A stretch of DNA of 59,716 bases from Nonomuraea ceibae. GTDB taxonomy: Bacteria; Actinomycetota; Actinomycetes; Streptosporangiales; Streptosporangiaceae. A program made the translations under genes and the position numbers. Positions 7,889-17,440 of the stretch are shown piece after piece. A model generated the notes under the pieces. The model saw nothing but the letters and a program-made list of their open reading frames with translations. It did no database searches and was not told where the DNA came from. Each line of letters starts with the position of its first letter. Within the stretch, counting starts at the first letter, position 1. Location of the stretch: contig NZ_JAHKRO010000056.1 in the NCBI RefSeq assembly GCF_019396325.1, positions 1 through 59,716 on the forward strand, written 5' to 3'.

Positions 7889-8899
7889 CTATGCCGAGAG
7901 GATCAGGTGGGTGTCGCCGAACTCGTGCCACAGGTACCGCTCCCGTATCGCCGCCTCGTAGGCCCGCCTGAGCGGCTCCTCGCCGGCGATGGCGGTGAGC
8001 ATCTGCAGGTGGCTGGAGCGCGGCTCGTGCAGGCCGGTGATCAGCCCGGTGACCGCGCGGACGCCGTCGTCGGGCGTGACGACGCGGGTGGTCCAGCCGG
8101 TCGAGGCCGACACCCGCCCGTCGGCGCCCGCGGCGGTCTCCAGCGCGCGCACCACGGTCGTGCCCGCCGCCACCACCCGGCCGCCGCTCCGCCTGGCCAG
8201 GTTGACCAGCCGGGCGGTGGACTCGGGCACCTCGTAGCGCTCGGCGTACGGGGGCTCGTCCTTCTCGGGTGAGGCCACGCCGGTGTGCAGGGTGATGGGC
8301 GCGATGCCGATGCCGCCGGCCACCAGCGCGGTCACCAGCTCGGCGGAGAACGGCCGCCCGGCGCTGGGCATCTCGGCGCTGCCCGGCACGGTCGCGAACA
8401 CGGTCTGGTAGGCGTCCAGCGGCCAGTCGCGCTCCACGTACGAGTAGCGGATGGGGGCGCCGTGCTCGCGCAGGTAGGCGGGCACGTCGCGGTCGAGGGA
8501 GGCCCGCCACAGGCGCGGCGTCTCCCGGCCGAGCAGCCGCAGCGTGGCGCGTCCCGGCAGCGGCAGCCACTCGCCTGCCTCGCCGCCCAGGTACGGCTCC
8601 GACGCGGTGGACGTACGGCGGCGCAGCTCGACCAGCCAGGTGCCGTCGTCGCGGGCGGTGGAGAAGTGCACCGCGAGCCGGTCCAGCCGGACGGCGGCCG
8701 GCAGGGTCGCGGAGTTGTTGACCACGATCAGGTCGCCGGGAGAGAGCAGGCCGGGCAGGTCGGTGAAGCGCCGGTGCAGGGGCTCGCCCGCGCCGGGGGA
8801 GACCAGCAGCCGCACCCCGTCCCTGGTCAGCCCGCGCGCCTCGGGCGGCTCGTGGGCGGACAGCGCGGGCGGGAGCGCGAAGTCGAGTGCCGTGCTCAT
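7889..8899 (-). CDS. queA: QueA-like S-adenosylmethionine:tRNA ribosyltransferase-isomerase
   Basis: This 336-residue protein matches QueA in length and motifs: GDLIVVNNSATLPA near residue 55, the HTG segment in ITLHTGVASP, and GTTVVRALE. QueA transfers and isomerises the ribosyl part of SAM onto preQ1-modified tRNA to form epoxyqueuosine. The ATG at 8899 overlaps the stop of the upstream short-chain dehydrogenase (ATGA), which fixes the start and shows the two are co-translated. Queuosine genes are rare in actinomycetes and none other is visible here, so the true substrate is uncertain. Confidence 0.88.
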   Translation of the reverse strand: MSTALDFALPPALSAHEPPEARGLTRDGVRLLVSPGAGEPLHRRFTDLPGLLSPGDLIVVNNSATLPAAVRLDRLAVHFSTARDDGTWLVELRRRTSTASEPYLGGEAGEWLPLPGRATLRLLGRETPRLWRASLDRDVPAYLREHGAPIRYSYVERDWPLDAYQTVFATVPGSAEMPSAGRPFSAELVTALVAGGIGIAPITLHTGVASPEKDEPPYAERYEVPESTARLVNLARRSGGRVVAAGTTVVRALETAAGADGRVSASTGWTTRVVTPDDGVRAVTGLITGLHEPRSSHLQMLTAIAGEEPLRRAYEAAIRERYLWHEFGDTHLILSA

Positions 8900-9552
8900 T
8901 GCAGGCTCACCCTGCCGCTCGCGGGCCGGGTCCTGATCAGGTCGTGCAGCGTGGCGGCGACCTTGGCGGGGTCGCCCGCGGCGGCGGCCTCGTCGGCGCC
9001 CACGGCGTCGGCCAGCATGCGGGTGTTCATCTCGCCGGGGTCGACCCACCAGACGGCCAGGCCGGGCTCCTCGGCGGCGAGCACGTTGGAGAGCTGGTCG
9101 AGCGCGGCCTTCGTGGCGCCGTAGCCGCCCCAGCCCGGGTAGGCGCCGGTGGCGGCGTCGGAGGAGACGTTCACGACGGCGCCGCGCCGGGCGCGCAGCG
9201 CGGGCAGCGTGGCCTGGACGAGCGCCAGGGGCGCGGTCACGTTCGTCTCCAGCAGCTCCCTGAACTCGGCCAGCGGATACGCGGCCAGCGACGGCAGCGG
9301 GGTCGCGCCGAGCCCGCTGGCGTTGTTGACCAGCAGGTCCAGCTCGGGTACGGCCGCCGCGAGGCGGGCGACGTGGGCGGGATCGCGCACGTCGCCGGGC
9401 AGCGCGGTGGCGCCCAGCTCGGCGGCGGCCCGGTCGAGGTCGGCCGCTCCTCTGGCGGTGAGCACGAGGTTCCAGCCGGCGCCCGCCAGGGACCTGGCCA
9501 GGGCGAGGCCGAGACCGCGGGAGGCGCCGGTGATGAGTGCGGTGTTCGTCAT
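8896..9552 (-). CDS. Short-chain dehydrogenase/reductase (SDR)
   Basis: This 218-residue protein has a Rossmann fold with the cofactor motif TGASRGLG at residues 8-15, NNASG in the central strand, and the catalytic YGATK (Tyr-x-x-x-Lys) with the preceding Ser in NVSSDA. The substrate cannot be read from the sequence. It is the first gene of a two-gene leftward unit and overlaps queA by 4 bases. It starts 85 bases from the divergent histidine kinase gene. Confidence 0.88.
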   Translation of the reverse strand: MTNTALITGASRGLGLALARSLAGAGWNLVLTARGAADLDRAAAELGATALPGDVRDPAHVARLAAAVPELDLLVNNASGLGATPLPSLAAYPLAEFRELLETNVTAPLALVQATLPALRARRGAVVNVSSDAATGAYPGWGGYGATKAALDQLSNVLAAEEPGLAVWWVDPGEMNTRMLADAVGADEAAAAGDPAKVAATLHDLIRTRPASGRVSLQ

Positions 9553-9620
9553 GACTCGACGGTAGGAACCGGCGGACGCGGGCACATCGGTCGCTGGCCC
9601 CGCCCGCGGCTGGGCACTTC

Positions 9621-9630
9621 GTCCTAGGAC
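9621..9630. promoter_or_regulatory. Short palindrome in divergent SDR/kinase spacer
   Basis: GTCCTAGGAC is a perfect 10-base palindrome immediately upstream of the kinase start and overlaps its probable ribosome binding site (AGGA at 9626-9629). It could be an autoregulatory site for the neighbouring NarL-type regulator, but this is only a guess. Confidence 0.25.
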
Positions 9631-9636
9631 CTTAGA

Positions 9637-10761
9637 GTGGACCGCGTGACGGCGGACCGAGACGAGATCCTGCAGGCGGTGAGCTCCGCCGTGCTCGCGG
9701 TCACCCGGCACCTGTCGGTGCGGGAGGTGCTGCAGGTCATCGTGCGCTCGGCGCAGCGGCTGCTGGACGCCCGCTACGCGGCTCTCGGCGTGCCCGATGA
9801 CGACGGCTCGTTCGCCGAGTTCGTCGCCGAGGGCATCACCGACAAGCAGTGGGACGCGATCGGCCCGCTGCCCCGCCAGCATGGCATGCTCGGCGCGATG
9901 CTCCGCGACGGGGTCCCGGTCCGGCTGCCCGACCTGCGCGAGGACGAGCGGTTCGAATACTGGCCGAAGGCGCATCCGGTGATGAAGGACTTCCTCGGGG
10001 TCCCCATCCTCGACGGCCGCCAGACGCTCGGCATCATCTTCCTGGCCAACAAGCGCACGCCCGGCGGTTTCACCCAGGCCGACCAGGAGCTGCTGACGCT
10101 GTTCGCCGCGCACGCCGCCATCGCGCTGACCAACGCGCGGCTGTACGAGCGGGGCCGCGAGCTGGCCATGCTGGAGGAGCGCAACCGGATGGCGCGCGAG
10201 CTGCACGACGCCGTCACGCAGAAGCTGTTCTCGCTCCGGCTCACCGCGCAGGCCGCCGCCGCGCTGGTGGAGAGCGCGCCGGACAAGGCCGCCGCCGAGC
10301 TGGAGCGGGTGCAGCGCCTGGCCGGCGAGGCGCTGGCGGAGCTGCGCGCGGTGATCGTGGAGCTGCGTCCGGCGGAGCTCGACCGGCACGGGCTGTCGGA
10401 GACGTTGCGCAAGCACGTGCGCATGCTCGACCGGCTGCACCCGGCCTCGGTCAGCTACGAGTGCGCCGAGGTGCCGCCGCTGGGCTCGGAGTCGGAGGTG
10501 GTGGTGCTGCGGGTGGCGCAGGAGGCGCTGCACAACGCGCTCAGGCACTCCGGCGCCTCCGAGGTGGCCGCCAAGCTGTCGCACGAGGGCGGCAGGCTGG
10601 TGCTGACCGTGCACGACAACGGCAGCGGCTTCGAGCACGGCGAGACCCGGGGGCTCGGCCTGGTGTCGATGCGTGACAGGGCCGAGTCGGTGGGCGGGCG
10701 GATGAGCGTCGAGTCCGCCCCTGGCCGTGGGACGACCGTACGCGTGGAGGTGGACGTGTGA
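9637..10761 (+). CDS. GAF-domain sensor histidine kinase, NarL/DevS type
   Basis: This 374-residue cytosolic kinase has an N-terminal GAF domain (about residues 10-170) and then a HisKA_3 dimerisation domain with the phospho-acceptor His190 in MARELHDAVTQ. The C-terminal HATPase domain shows EALHNALRHS (N-box) and HDNGSGF (G1). No membrane segment is present, so the GAF domain probably senses an intracellular signal, as in the DevS/DosS family. AGGA seven bases upstream supports the GTG at 9637; a second GTG lies at 9646. It overlaps the response regulator gene by 4 bases (GTGA), forming a clear cognate pair. Confidence 0.92.
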   Translation: MDRVTADRDEILQAVSSAVLAVTRHLSVREVLQVIVRSAQRLLDARYAALGVPDDDGSFAEFVAEGITDKQWDAIGPLPRQHGMLGAMLRDGVPVRLPDLREDERFEYWPKAHPVMKDFLGVPILDGRQTLGIIFLANKRTPGGFTQADQELLTLFAAHAAIALTNARLYERGRELAMLEERNRMARELHDAVTQKLFSLRLTAQAAAALVESAPDKAAAELERVQRLAGEALAELRAVIVELRPAELDRHGLSETLRKHVRMLDRLHPASVSYECAEVPPLGSESEVVVLRVAQEALHNALRHSGASEVAAKLSHEGGRLVLTVHDNGSGFEHGETRGLGLVSMRDRAESVGGRMSVESAPGRGTTVRVEVDV

Positions 10762-11375
10762 TCCGGGTGCTGATCGCCGACGACCATCCGGTGGTGCGGC
10801 AGGGCCTGCGCACCTTCCTCGACCTGCAGGACGACATCACGGTGGTGGGCGAGGCGGCCGACGGGGAGCAGGCCGTCGCCCTGGTCGGCGAGCTCGCGCC
10901 CGACGTGCTGCTGCTCGACCTGAGGATGCCGGTGCTCGACGGCCTCGGCGCGCTCGGCAGGCTGACCGGCTCGGCGACCCGGGTACTGGTGCTGACCTCG
11001 GTGAGCGACCGGTCCGACGTGGGGCCGGCGATGCGCGCGGGCGCGTCGGGGTTCCTCTACAAGGACGTCGACCCGACCGCACTCGTGCAGGCCGTGCGCG
11101 CCGTGCACGAGGGCCAGGTGCTGCTGGCGCCGGAGGCGGCGGAGGCGATGCTCAACGGCGGCGGCTCGGGCGTGCCCACGTCGGTGCCGCTGACCGAGCG
11201 CGAGCGGGAGGTGCTGGCGCTGATCGCGGCGGGCCGGTCCAACCGGGAGATCGCCCGCAGCCTGGCGGTCGCGGAGAAGACGGTCAAGACGCACGTGTCG
11301 AACGTGCTGATGAAGCTGGGGGTGCAGGACCGGACCCAGGCCGCGCTCTACGCGGTCCGGCACGGCCTGACCTGA
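10758..11375 (+). CDS. NarL/LuxR-family response regulator
   Basis: This 205-residue regulator has a receiver domain (D8, D9, phospho-acceptor Asp54 in LLLDLRMP, Lys in FLYKDVD) and a C-terminal LuxR-type helix-turn-helix (LTEREREVLALIAAG, with KTVKTHVSNVL as recognition region). It is the partner of the preceding kinase through a GTGA overlap. The gene ends exactly one base before the stop of the convergent gene downstream. Confidence 0.95.
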   Translation: MIRVLIADDHPVVRQGLRTFLDLQDDITVVGEAADGEQAVALVGELAPDVLLLDLRMPVLDGLGALGRLTGSATRVLVLTSVSDRSDVGPAMRAGASGFLYKDVDPTALVQAVRAVHEGQVLLAPEAAEAMLNGGGSGVPTSVPLTEREREVLALIAAGRSNREIARSLAVAEKTVKTHVSNVLMKLGVQDRTQAALYAVRHGLT

Positions 11376-12101
11376 TCAGCGTCCCTGCTCGTTCCTGACC
11401 GGCTCGAAGATCGCGTGGTGCGCGGCCACGACGGCGCGGCGCACGGCGCGGTCCAGCTCGCGCAGGGCGGCCCCGGCGTCGGCGAGCTGGCCCGCGGTGA
11501 GCCCGCGCTCCTCGGCCAGCCGCAGCACCGCGCCGAGCCGCGTGGCGAGCGCCGACACGCGGTGGGCGCGCCCCGGATAGCCGGGGGCGAGCTCGCCGCC
11601 CTGCCCGACGTGCTCGGGGCGGCTCTGCGCGGGCCCGCCGACGGACGTGAGCGCCTGCGTGGCCGACCGCATGGCCTCCGACAGCTCCCGCTCCGCCTCG
11701 GCCACCGACGGCAGGTCCTGCCGGGCGGGCCCGGTTTCCTGTACGTCCAGCCGTACGCCGACATAGGACGACCCGCGCAGATCGAGCGACGGGACCAGGC
11801 CGAGACACCGGTCGGGCAGCACCGCGATGACGGCCTGCCCGGCGTCGACCGCGGCGGAGTTGAACGACGGCGGCCCGGACAGCCCGAGCGGGTCGCCGGG
11901 CGCCGGGAGCGCCAGGCGGAGCTCGGCGAGCCGGTCGGCACGCAGGTTTGCCAGGTAGCGGCGCAGCGGCACCTCGCCGGCGACGGTGGGCCCGCCGACG
12001 GCTTCGACGTGGTCGACGGCCTCGTCAAGACCGACATGACCGGCGAGCCAGGCGTTCCCCCAGGCGACGAGCGCGGCACAGACAGGCGATTCAGGGTGCA
12101 C
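11376..12101 (-). CDS. Conserved hypothetical protein, unrecognised
   Basis: This gene encodes 241 residues with no signal peptide or membrane span and no family I recognise. The N-terminal half is alpha-helical in character. The middle has a short beta-like stretch (LGLVPSLDLRGSSYVGVRLDVQ), and the C-terminal 60 residues are Ala/Arg/Leu-rich helices. The GTG at 12101 is chosen as the first plausible start; a longer frame to 12143 would run into the promoter region of the divergent ABC gene. Codon usage is like that of its neighbours. It converges on the response regulator with no spacer. Confidence 0.65.
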   Translation of the reverse strand: MHPESPVCAALVAWGNAWLAGHVGLDEAVDHVEAVGGPTVAGEVPLRRYLANLRADRLAELRLALPAPGDPLGLSGPPSFNSAAVDAGQAVIAVLPDRCLGLVPSLDLRGSSYVGVRLDVQETGPARQDLPSVAEAERELSEAMRSATQALTSVGGPAQSRPEHVGQGGELAPGYPGRAHRVSALATRLGAVLRLAEERGLTAGQLADAGAALRELDRAVRRAVVAAHHAIFEPVRNEQGR

Positions 12102-12169
12102 CGATCCACGATAAGCGCTCGCCCTGCAATAGGTTTGTCCCAAGGGTCACTCCTGGAGGAGGAACGGGG

Positions 12170-12958
12170 ATGGGTGGTCAGGTGCTGCGGTTCCAGGATG
12201 TCGCCTACAGGCGCGACGGGGCGACCCTGCTACGCGGCATCGACTGGACGGTCGAGGAGGACGAACGCTGGGTCGTGCTCGGGCCGAACGGGGCGGGGAA
12301 GACGACGTTGCTGCAGGTGGCGGCCACGCTGCTGCATCCCAGCGACGGGGTGGCCGAGGTGCTGGGGGAGCGCATCGGCGTGGCCGACGTGTTCGACCTG
12401 CGCCCGCGCATCGGGCTGGCCAGCTCCGCGCTGGCCGAGCGCATCCCGCCGGACGAGAAGGTCATCGACCTGGTGCTCACCGCCTCCTACGCGCTGCTGG
12501 GGCGGTGGACGGAGGAGTACGACTCCAACGACGTCACGCGGGCCGTCGAGCTGATCGACATGATGGGCGCCGCCCATCTGATCCGGCGGCGGTTCGCCTC
12601 GTTGTCGGAGGGTGAGCGCAAGCGGGTGCAGATCGCCCGCGCGCTCATGCCCGACCCGGAGATGCTGCTGCTCGACGAGCCGGCGGCCGGGCTCGACGTG
12701 GGCGGGCGGGAGGACCTGGTGCGGCGGCTGTCGGTGCTCGCGGGCGACTACCGCTCGCCCGCGCTGGTGCTGGTGACGCATCACGTGGAGGAGATCCCGG
12801 CCGGGTTCACGCACGGGCTGCTGCTGCGTCACGGCTCGGTGGTGGCTCAGGGGCCGCTGGAGCACGTGATGACGGCCGACAACCTGTCGCAGACGTTCGG
12901 CGTGCCGCTCGCCCTCGACCGCAGCGCCCAGGGCCGCTGGTACGTCAGGCCGTACTAG
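12170..12958 (+). CDS. ABC transporter ATP-binding protein, stand-alone
   Basis: This 262-residue ATPase has Walker A (GPNGAGKTT), a signature-like motif (LSEGERKRV) and Walker B (MLLLDEPAAGLD) with the switch His (VTHHVEE). The signature is LSEGE rather than LSGGQ. GGAGGAGG upstream of the ATG at 12170 fixes the start. No permease gene is adjacent on the same strand. It resembles the YlmA-like soluble ABC proteins of actinomycetes, for which no transport partner is obvious. The last 4 bases overlap the convergent permease gene. Confidence 0.88.
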   Translation: MGGQVLRFQDVAYRRDGATLLRGIDWTVEEDERWVVLGPNGAGKTTLLQVAATLLHPSDGVAEVLGERIGVADVFDLRPRIGLASSALAERIPPDEKVIDLVLTASYALLGRWTEEYDSNDVTRAVELIDMMGAAHLIRRRFASLSEGERKRVQIARALMPDPEMLLLDEPAAGLDVGGREDLVRRLSVLAGDYRSPALVLVTHHVEEIPAGFTHGLLLRHGSVVAQGPLEHVMTADNLSQTFGVPLALDRSAQGRWYVRPY

Positions 12959-14130
12959 CGCAGCGCCTCGACCGGCTCCAGCCGGGCCGCCCGCAGCGCC
13001 GGGTAGAGCCCGGCCAGCAGGCCGACCAGCGCGCCCGCGACCGGCGCGGCCAGGGCGAGGCGGACGTCGAGCAGCGGCGTCCAGCGCTGGACGGCCGACA
13101 CGGCGACGACGGCGACGACGCCCACGCTGGTCCCGATCACCCCGCCGGCCAGCCCGACCAGCGTCGACTCCAGCAGAAACTGGCCGGCGACGTGCCTGCG
13201 GGCAGCGCCGAGCGCCCGGCGCAGCCCGATCTCGGGCACCCGTTCCATCACGGTGACGAGCGTGACGTTGGCGATGCCGACCGCGCCGACCACCAGCGAC
13301 ACCAGGCCGAGGATGAGGAACAGGCCGTTGAGGTCGTTCTGGACGCCGTCGCGGGCACGCTCGGGGCTGGGCGGCTTGACGACCTGGAGCAGGGCGTGGT
13401 CGGCGGGGCTGAGCGCGAGCGGGGCCTGGCGGGCGACCAGGTCGGCGGCCCCGAGGTCGGTGGCGACCAGCACGCGGGTGACGTCGCGCAGCCCGAACTC
13501 GGCGCCGGCCGTGGGCGGCACGATGACGGCGCCGGTCAGGATGCGCTCCCGCTTCAGGTCGCCGACGACGCCGATGACGCTGTAGGGGCGGCCGCCGACG
13601 AAGATCGCGGGCTGTCCGTCCAGGCCGCCGATGCCGAGCATCCGCGCAGCCTGCTCGCCGAGCACGGCCACGCGGTCGCCGCGCCGCACGTGCCCGGCGT
13701 CGAAGAAGCGGCCCCGGACCATCCGGCCCCGGGCGGCCTGCGGCAGGCTCGGCGTGGCGGCCACGACGGCGAGCGACTGGCCGGTGATCCGGGTGGGGTC
13801 CACCAGGGCGTTGGCGGTCACCGTCAGGTTGGAGCTCTCCTCCGTCTGGGCGATCGCGGTGACGGCGGCGACGCCGCGCAGCCGGGTGAGCTCATCGGCG
13901 GCCTCCCAGGTGACCAGCGGGTCGTCGTCCCGCGGCACCTCGACGGTGAGCGCGGTCGCGCTCAGCTCGTCGAACCGGCCGACGATCTGGTTGCCCGCCG
14001 TGCCGGCGACGCCCAGCGTGACGACCAGCGTGGCGATGCCGATCACGGTGCCGAGCGTCGTCAGGGCCGAGCGCAGCGGGCGGGCCAGCACGCCGGCGAG
14101 GGCCTCCGTCCAGAGATCGCGCGGATCCAC
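12955..14130 (-). CDS. FtsX/MacB-type ABC transporter permease
   Basis: This 391-residue protein has the MacB layout: one membrane span near the N-terminus (residues 20-45), a large extracytoplasmic domain (about 50-260), and three spans at the C-terminus. The typical FtsX segment ERVPEIGLRRALGA is present before the last spans, as is the terminal LEPVEALR. With the upstream ATPase (4-base gap) and adaptor it would form a tripartite mechanotransmission-type transporter. The cargo is unknown. It is the last gene of the leftward PadR operon. Confidence 0.92.
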   Translation of the reverse strand: MDPRDLWTEALAGVLARPLRSALTTLGTVIGIATLVVTLGVAGTAGNQIVGRFDELSATALTVEVPRDDDPLVTWEAADELTRLRGVAAVTAIAQTEESSNLTVTANALVDPTRITGQSLAVVAATPSLPQAARGRMVRGRFFDAGHVRRGDRVAVLGEQAARMLGIGGLDGQPAIFVGGRPYSVIGVVGDLKRERILTGAVIVPPTAGAEFGLRDVTRVLVATDLGAADLVARQAPLALSPADHALLQVVKPPSPERARDGVQNDLNGLFLILGLVSLVVGAVGIANVTLVTVMERVPEIGLRRALGAARRHVAGQFLLESTLVGLAGGVIGTSVGVVAVVAVSAVQRWTPLLDVRLALAAPVAGALVGLLAGLYPALRAARLEPVEALR

Positions 14131-14134
14131 CCGT

Positions 14135-14798
<664 letters not shown>

Positions 14799-14806
<8 letters not shown>

Positions 14807-16493
14807 CGCTGACCACCACCCGGTCGCCCTCCTTGAGCGCGGCCGTCCGTACCGGGGTGATCTGGACGGTTCCGTGCGCGGTGAGCCCGGTGCGCACCTC
14901 GACGTCCTGGGCGCGGTCGGGGGCGCTCTCCACGCGCACCCGCGCCCGGCCGTCGGCCGAGGTGACCACCGCCGTGACGGGGACGGTCAGCACCGCGCTC
15001 CTGGTCGAGCCCACGGCGATCTTCACGGTCACCGGCGCGCCCACGGCGGCGCGCAGGCCCTTCGCGGCGGCGGGCGTGATGAGGACGGGCACCGTGCCCA
15101 CGCCGGGCTCCGCGTCCGCGGCCCTGTCCACCCGCGCGCCGGGGCCCTTGGCGGTCAGCCGCGCCCGGTACGTGCGGCCGTCGGACAGCTCGACCACCGC
15201 GGCCATGCCAGGCTTGAGCAGTCTGCCTTCGGCCTCGCCGACGGAGCCGGTGACCATGAACGCGGTGTTGGTGACGGTGGCCACCTCGTCCTCGACCCGT
15301 TCGCCGGCCCGCGCCTCGGCCTTGTGCAGCCGGGCGGGCAGTTTCGGGAGGAACACGATCTCGCCGGGCGGGACGCTGACCCCGTACGTCCTGCGGTACT
15401 CGGCCAGCGTGGCCCGCGCGCTCGCCACGTTCCGGCGCCCGTTGGCGATCTTCAGGCGCAGCGGCGAGGTCTCCTTGGCGCGCTTCAGCGCCTGGCCGGC
15501 GGTGAGCACGGCCTCCTCGGCGGTCCTGACGGCCTTGCGGAGCTCCGCCAGGCGCGCGTCCCTGGTGGTCGCGGCCTCCTCCAGGAAGAGGTCCACGGCC
15601 CGCTGCGCCGACTCCAGGTCCCGCTCGGCGTTGGCCGCCTTGAGCTCCAGCAGCCGCCTGTCGTCCTCGGGCTTGGCCGCGGCGAGCGCCTGGCGGGCGG
15701 CCAGCAGCTCCTCCTCGGCGGCGCGTACGGCCTGGTGCAGGGCATCGAGCCTGCCCTCGTCCGCGGGGGTCGTCTCCGCCTGCTCGGCCTCGGCGAGCGC
15801 GCTCTCGGCCTCGGCCAGATCCTGGCGGGCGTGGTCGAGCGCGACCTTGAGCGGCCGCACCTCGCGGCCCGCCTCCAGCGCCTTGCGGTCGGTCAGCAGC
15901 GTCTCCTCGGCGGTCTGTACGGCCTGGCGGAGCTGGTCGAGCGTCTGCCGGGCGGTCAGGTCGGGTTCCTGGGCCCGGTAGCCCTTCCTGGCGTACCAGC
16001 GCCGGACGGCGGAGGCGGTGGCCGCGTCGAACACCCCGGTGGCCGCCGTGCCGTGGCCGAAGCGCCGCAGCGCCCGCTGGAGCTGCCGGACGTCGGCGCC
16101 CTCGGTGCCGGGGGCGATCGTCCGGTGCATCGGCACCCTGCCTTCGAGCGCGAACACCGGCCGGCCGTTGACCTCCATCAGGACCGACCCCTCGGCGAGC
16201 CGGCCGGGGCGCGGGGCGCGGGTGACGCGCTGCGCCTCGGCCGTGCCGCCGACCGCCCCGGCGAGCGTGACGGGCAGCGGCGAGCCGTACTCCAGGGTGC
16301 CGCTGACCGCGACGGTGCTGGTCAGCTTCTGCCGCCGCACCGGCGCGGTCACCAGCGACGGCGCGGGCGCCTGGCGGGCGGCGGCCTCGTCGGCGGGGGA
16401 GCGCAGCCGGGAGCCCACCGCCCAGCCGGTGCCCGCGATGACGAGCACGCCGGCCAGGACGCCGCCCAGCACCCGCCGGGGACGCCGGGTCAC
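14799..16493 (-). CDS. Membrane-fusion-like adaptor with peptidoglycan-binding domain and long coiled coil
   Basis: This 564-residue protein has one N-terminal membrane anchor (residues 8-27) and a beta-lipoyl-like segment. A peptidoglycan-binding domain (PG_binding_1) lies at about 126-172 (TEGADVRQLQRAL, GVFDAATASAVR). A long Ala/Glu/Arg-rich coiled coil follows at about 180-385, and the C-terminal beta domains are of HlyD/MacA type. In this family the adaptor links an ABC transporter to the cell envelope. The GTG at 16493 overlaps the stop of the lipoprotein gene (GTGA), which fixes the start against a longer frame. Several near-identical heptad blocks (AVRTAEEAVLTA, AVQTAEETLLTD, AVRAAEEELLAA) show that the coiled coil grew by internal duplication. 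Confidence 0.88.
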
Positions 16494-17362
16494 GACCGCT
16501 CCATGGCGAACTCCTCCAGCATGCGGCGGTCGATCTCGGTCTTCCTCGGCTGGTAGGCCGCGTAGAAGTCCTTGCCGCACTCCAGGTCGTCCAGTGCCGC
16601 CTTGATCTCCTTGTCCAGGTACGGCCTGGCCTGGTCGGCGGTCATCTCCGGGATGATGATCGCGTTCTCGTTCTTGGACCCGGCCATGCCCGGCTGCTGC
16701 TCGCGGCCGATCTCGGTCATCTCGTCCTGGAACCGGTCAGGCCCCCGCCGGGCCAGGGCCGAGGGCTTGGCCGAGGCGACCGCGTAGCCCTTGCCCTTGA
16801 GGCAGTCGCCCATGGCGGCGGCCAGGTCCACTAGGCCGGGGTCGCCGTCGATCTCGCGGGCCACGTTGCGCTTGACCGTCTGGGCGCCCTGCTTGAACAG
16901 GTCCATCTTGCTCTTCACGTCCTTGCCGAGGGCCTGCTTGGCCGCCTTGGAGTAGCAGGGGTCCAGGGCCGCGTAGTAGGCGCCGGTCTGGGTTTCCGAC
17001 AGCGAGCTGACGATCTTGTCGTTGGGGTTCGAGGGGCCCGCGTCTCGGGGCATCGTGCCGGGGCCGTTCGGGTAGACGATGCTCGACCAGACGCCGAAGC
17101 CGTACTTGGCCCGGTGCGCCTTCGTGGCCTCGTAGTCGCCCGAGTCCCGCCTGCGTTCCTCGTCGGTCACCGTGGCGGCCGGGGGGACGTAGGGGACGTA
17201 CTCGAAGCCCTTCTGCTTCATGCAGTCGGCCAGCACGGTCTGGAGCTGACGCTGGCGGTCCTGGGGTGACGGCTGGGCCGCCTCGGGCTGTGCGGCGGGC
17301 GTGCTTCCGCAGGCGGCGAGCGCCAGGGTCAGCAGGGCGGCGGTGGCGAGTCGTCGGTGCAC
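16490..17362 (-). CDS. Lipoprotein of unknown function with paired CMK/CLK motifs
   Basis: This 290-residue protein carries a signal peptide and lipobox (LALAACG) with lipidation at Cys18. The mature part has two related segments, DCMKQKGFEYVP and DCLKGKGYAVAS, and two further cysteines (DPCYSK, LECGKD), suggesting a duplicated disulfide-linked domain. Similar CMK-x-GF lipoproteins are seen beside ABC exporters in actinomycetes, but no function is known to me. It sits between the membrane protein and the adaptor gene and overlaps the adaptor by 4 bases, so it probably belongs to the export machine on the outer face of the membrane. Confidence 0.82.
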   Translation of the reverse strand: MHRRLATAALLTLALAACGSTPAAQPEAAQPSPQDRQRQLQTVLADCMKQKGFEYVPYVPPAATVTDEERRRDSGDYEATKAHRAKYGFGVWSSIVYPNGPGTMPRDAGPSNPNDKIVSSLSETQTGAYYAALDPCYSKAAKQALGKDVKSKMDLFKQGAQTVKRNVAREIDGDPGLVDLAAAMGDCLKGKGYAVASAKPSALARRGPDRFQDEMTEIGREQQPGMAGSKNENAIIIPEMTADQARPYLDKEIKAALDDLECGKDFYAAYQPRKTEIDRRMLEEFAMERS

Positions 17363-17440
17363 GGTGAGCTCCTTGCGTTCGAGGGCATGGCGAACCGGGC
17401 GCGCGTCGCGGGAGCGACGCCGCCTGGGAGTGGAGAGGGG

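Noticed and set aside
9553..9636. DosR/DevR-type box in front of the GAF kinase gene
   Set aside because: Only a partial resemblance to the 20-base consensus could be found. Just the short palindrome at 9621 is reported.
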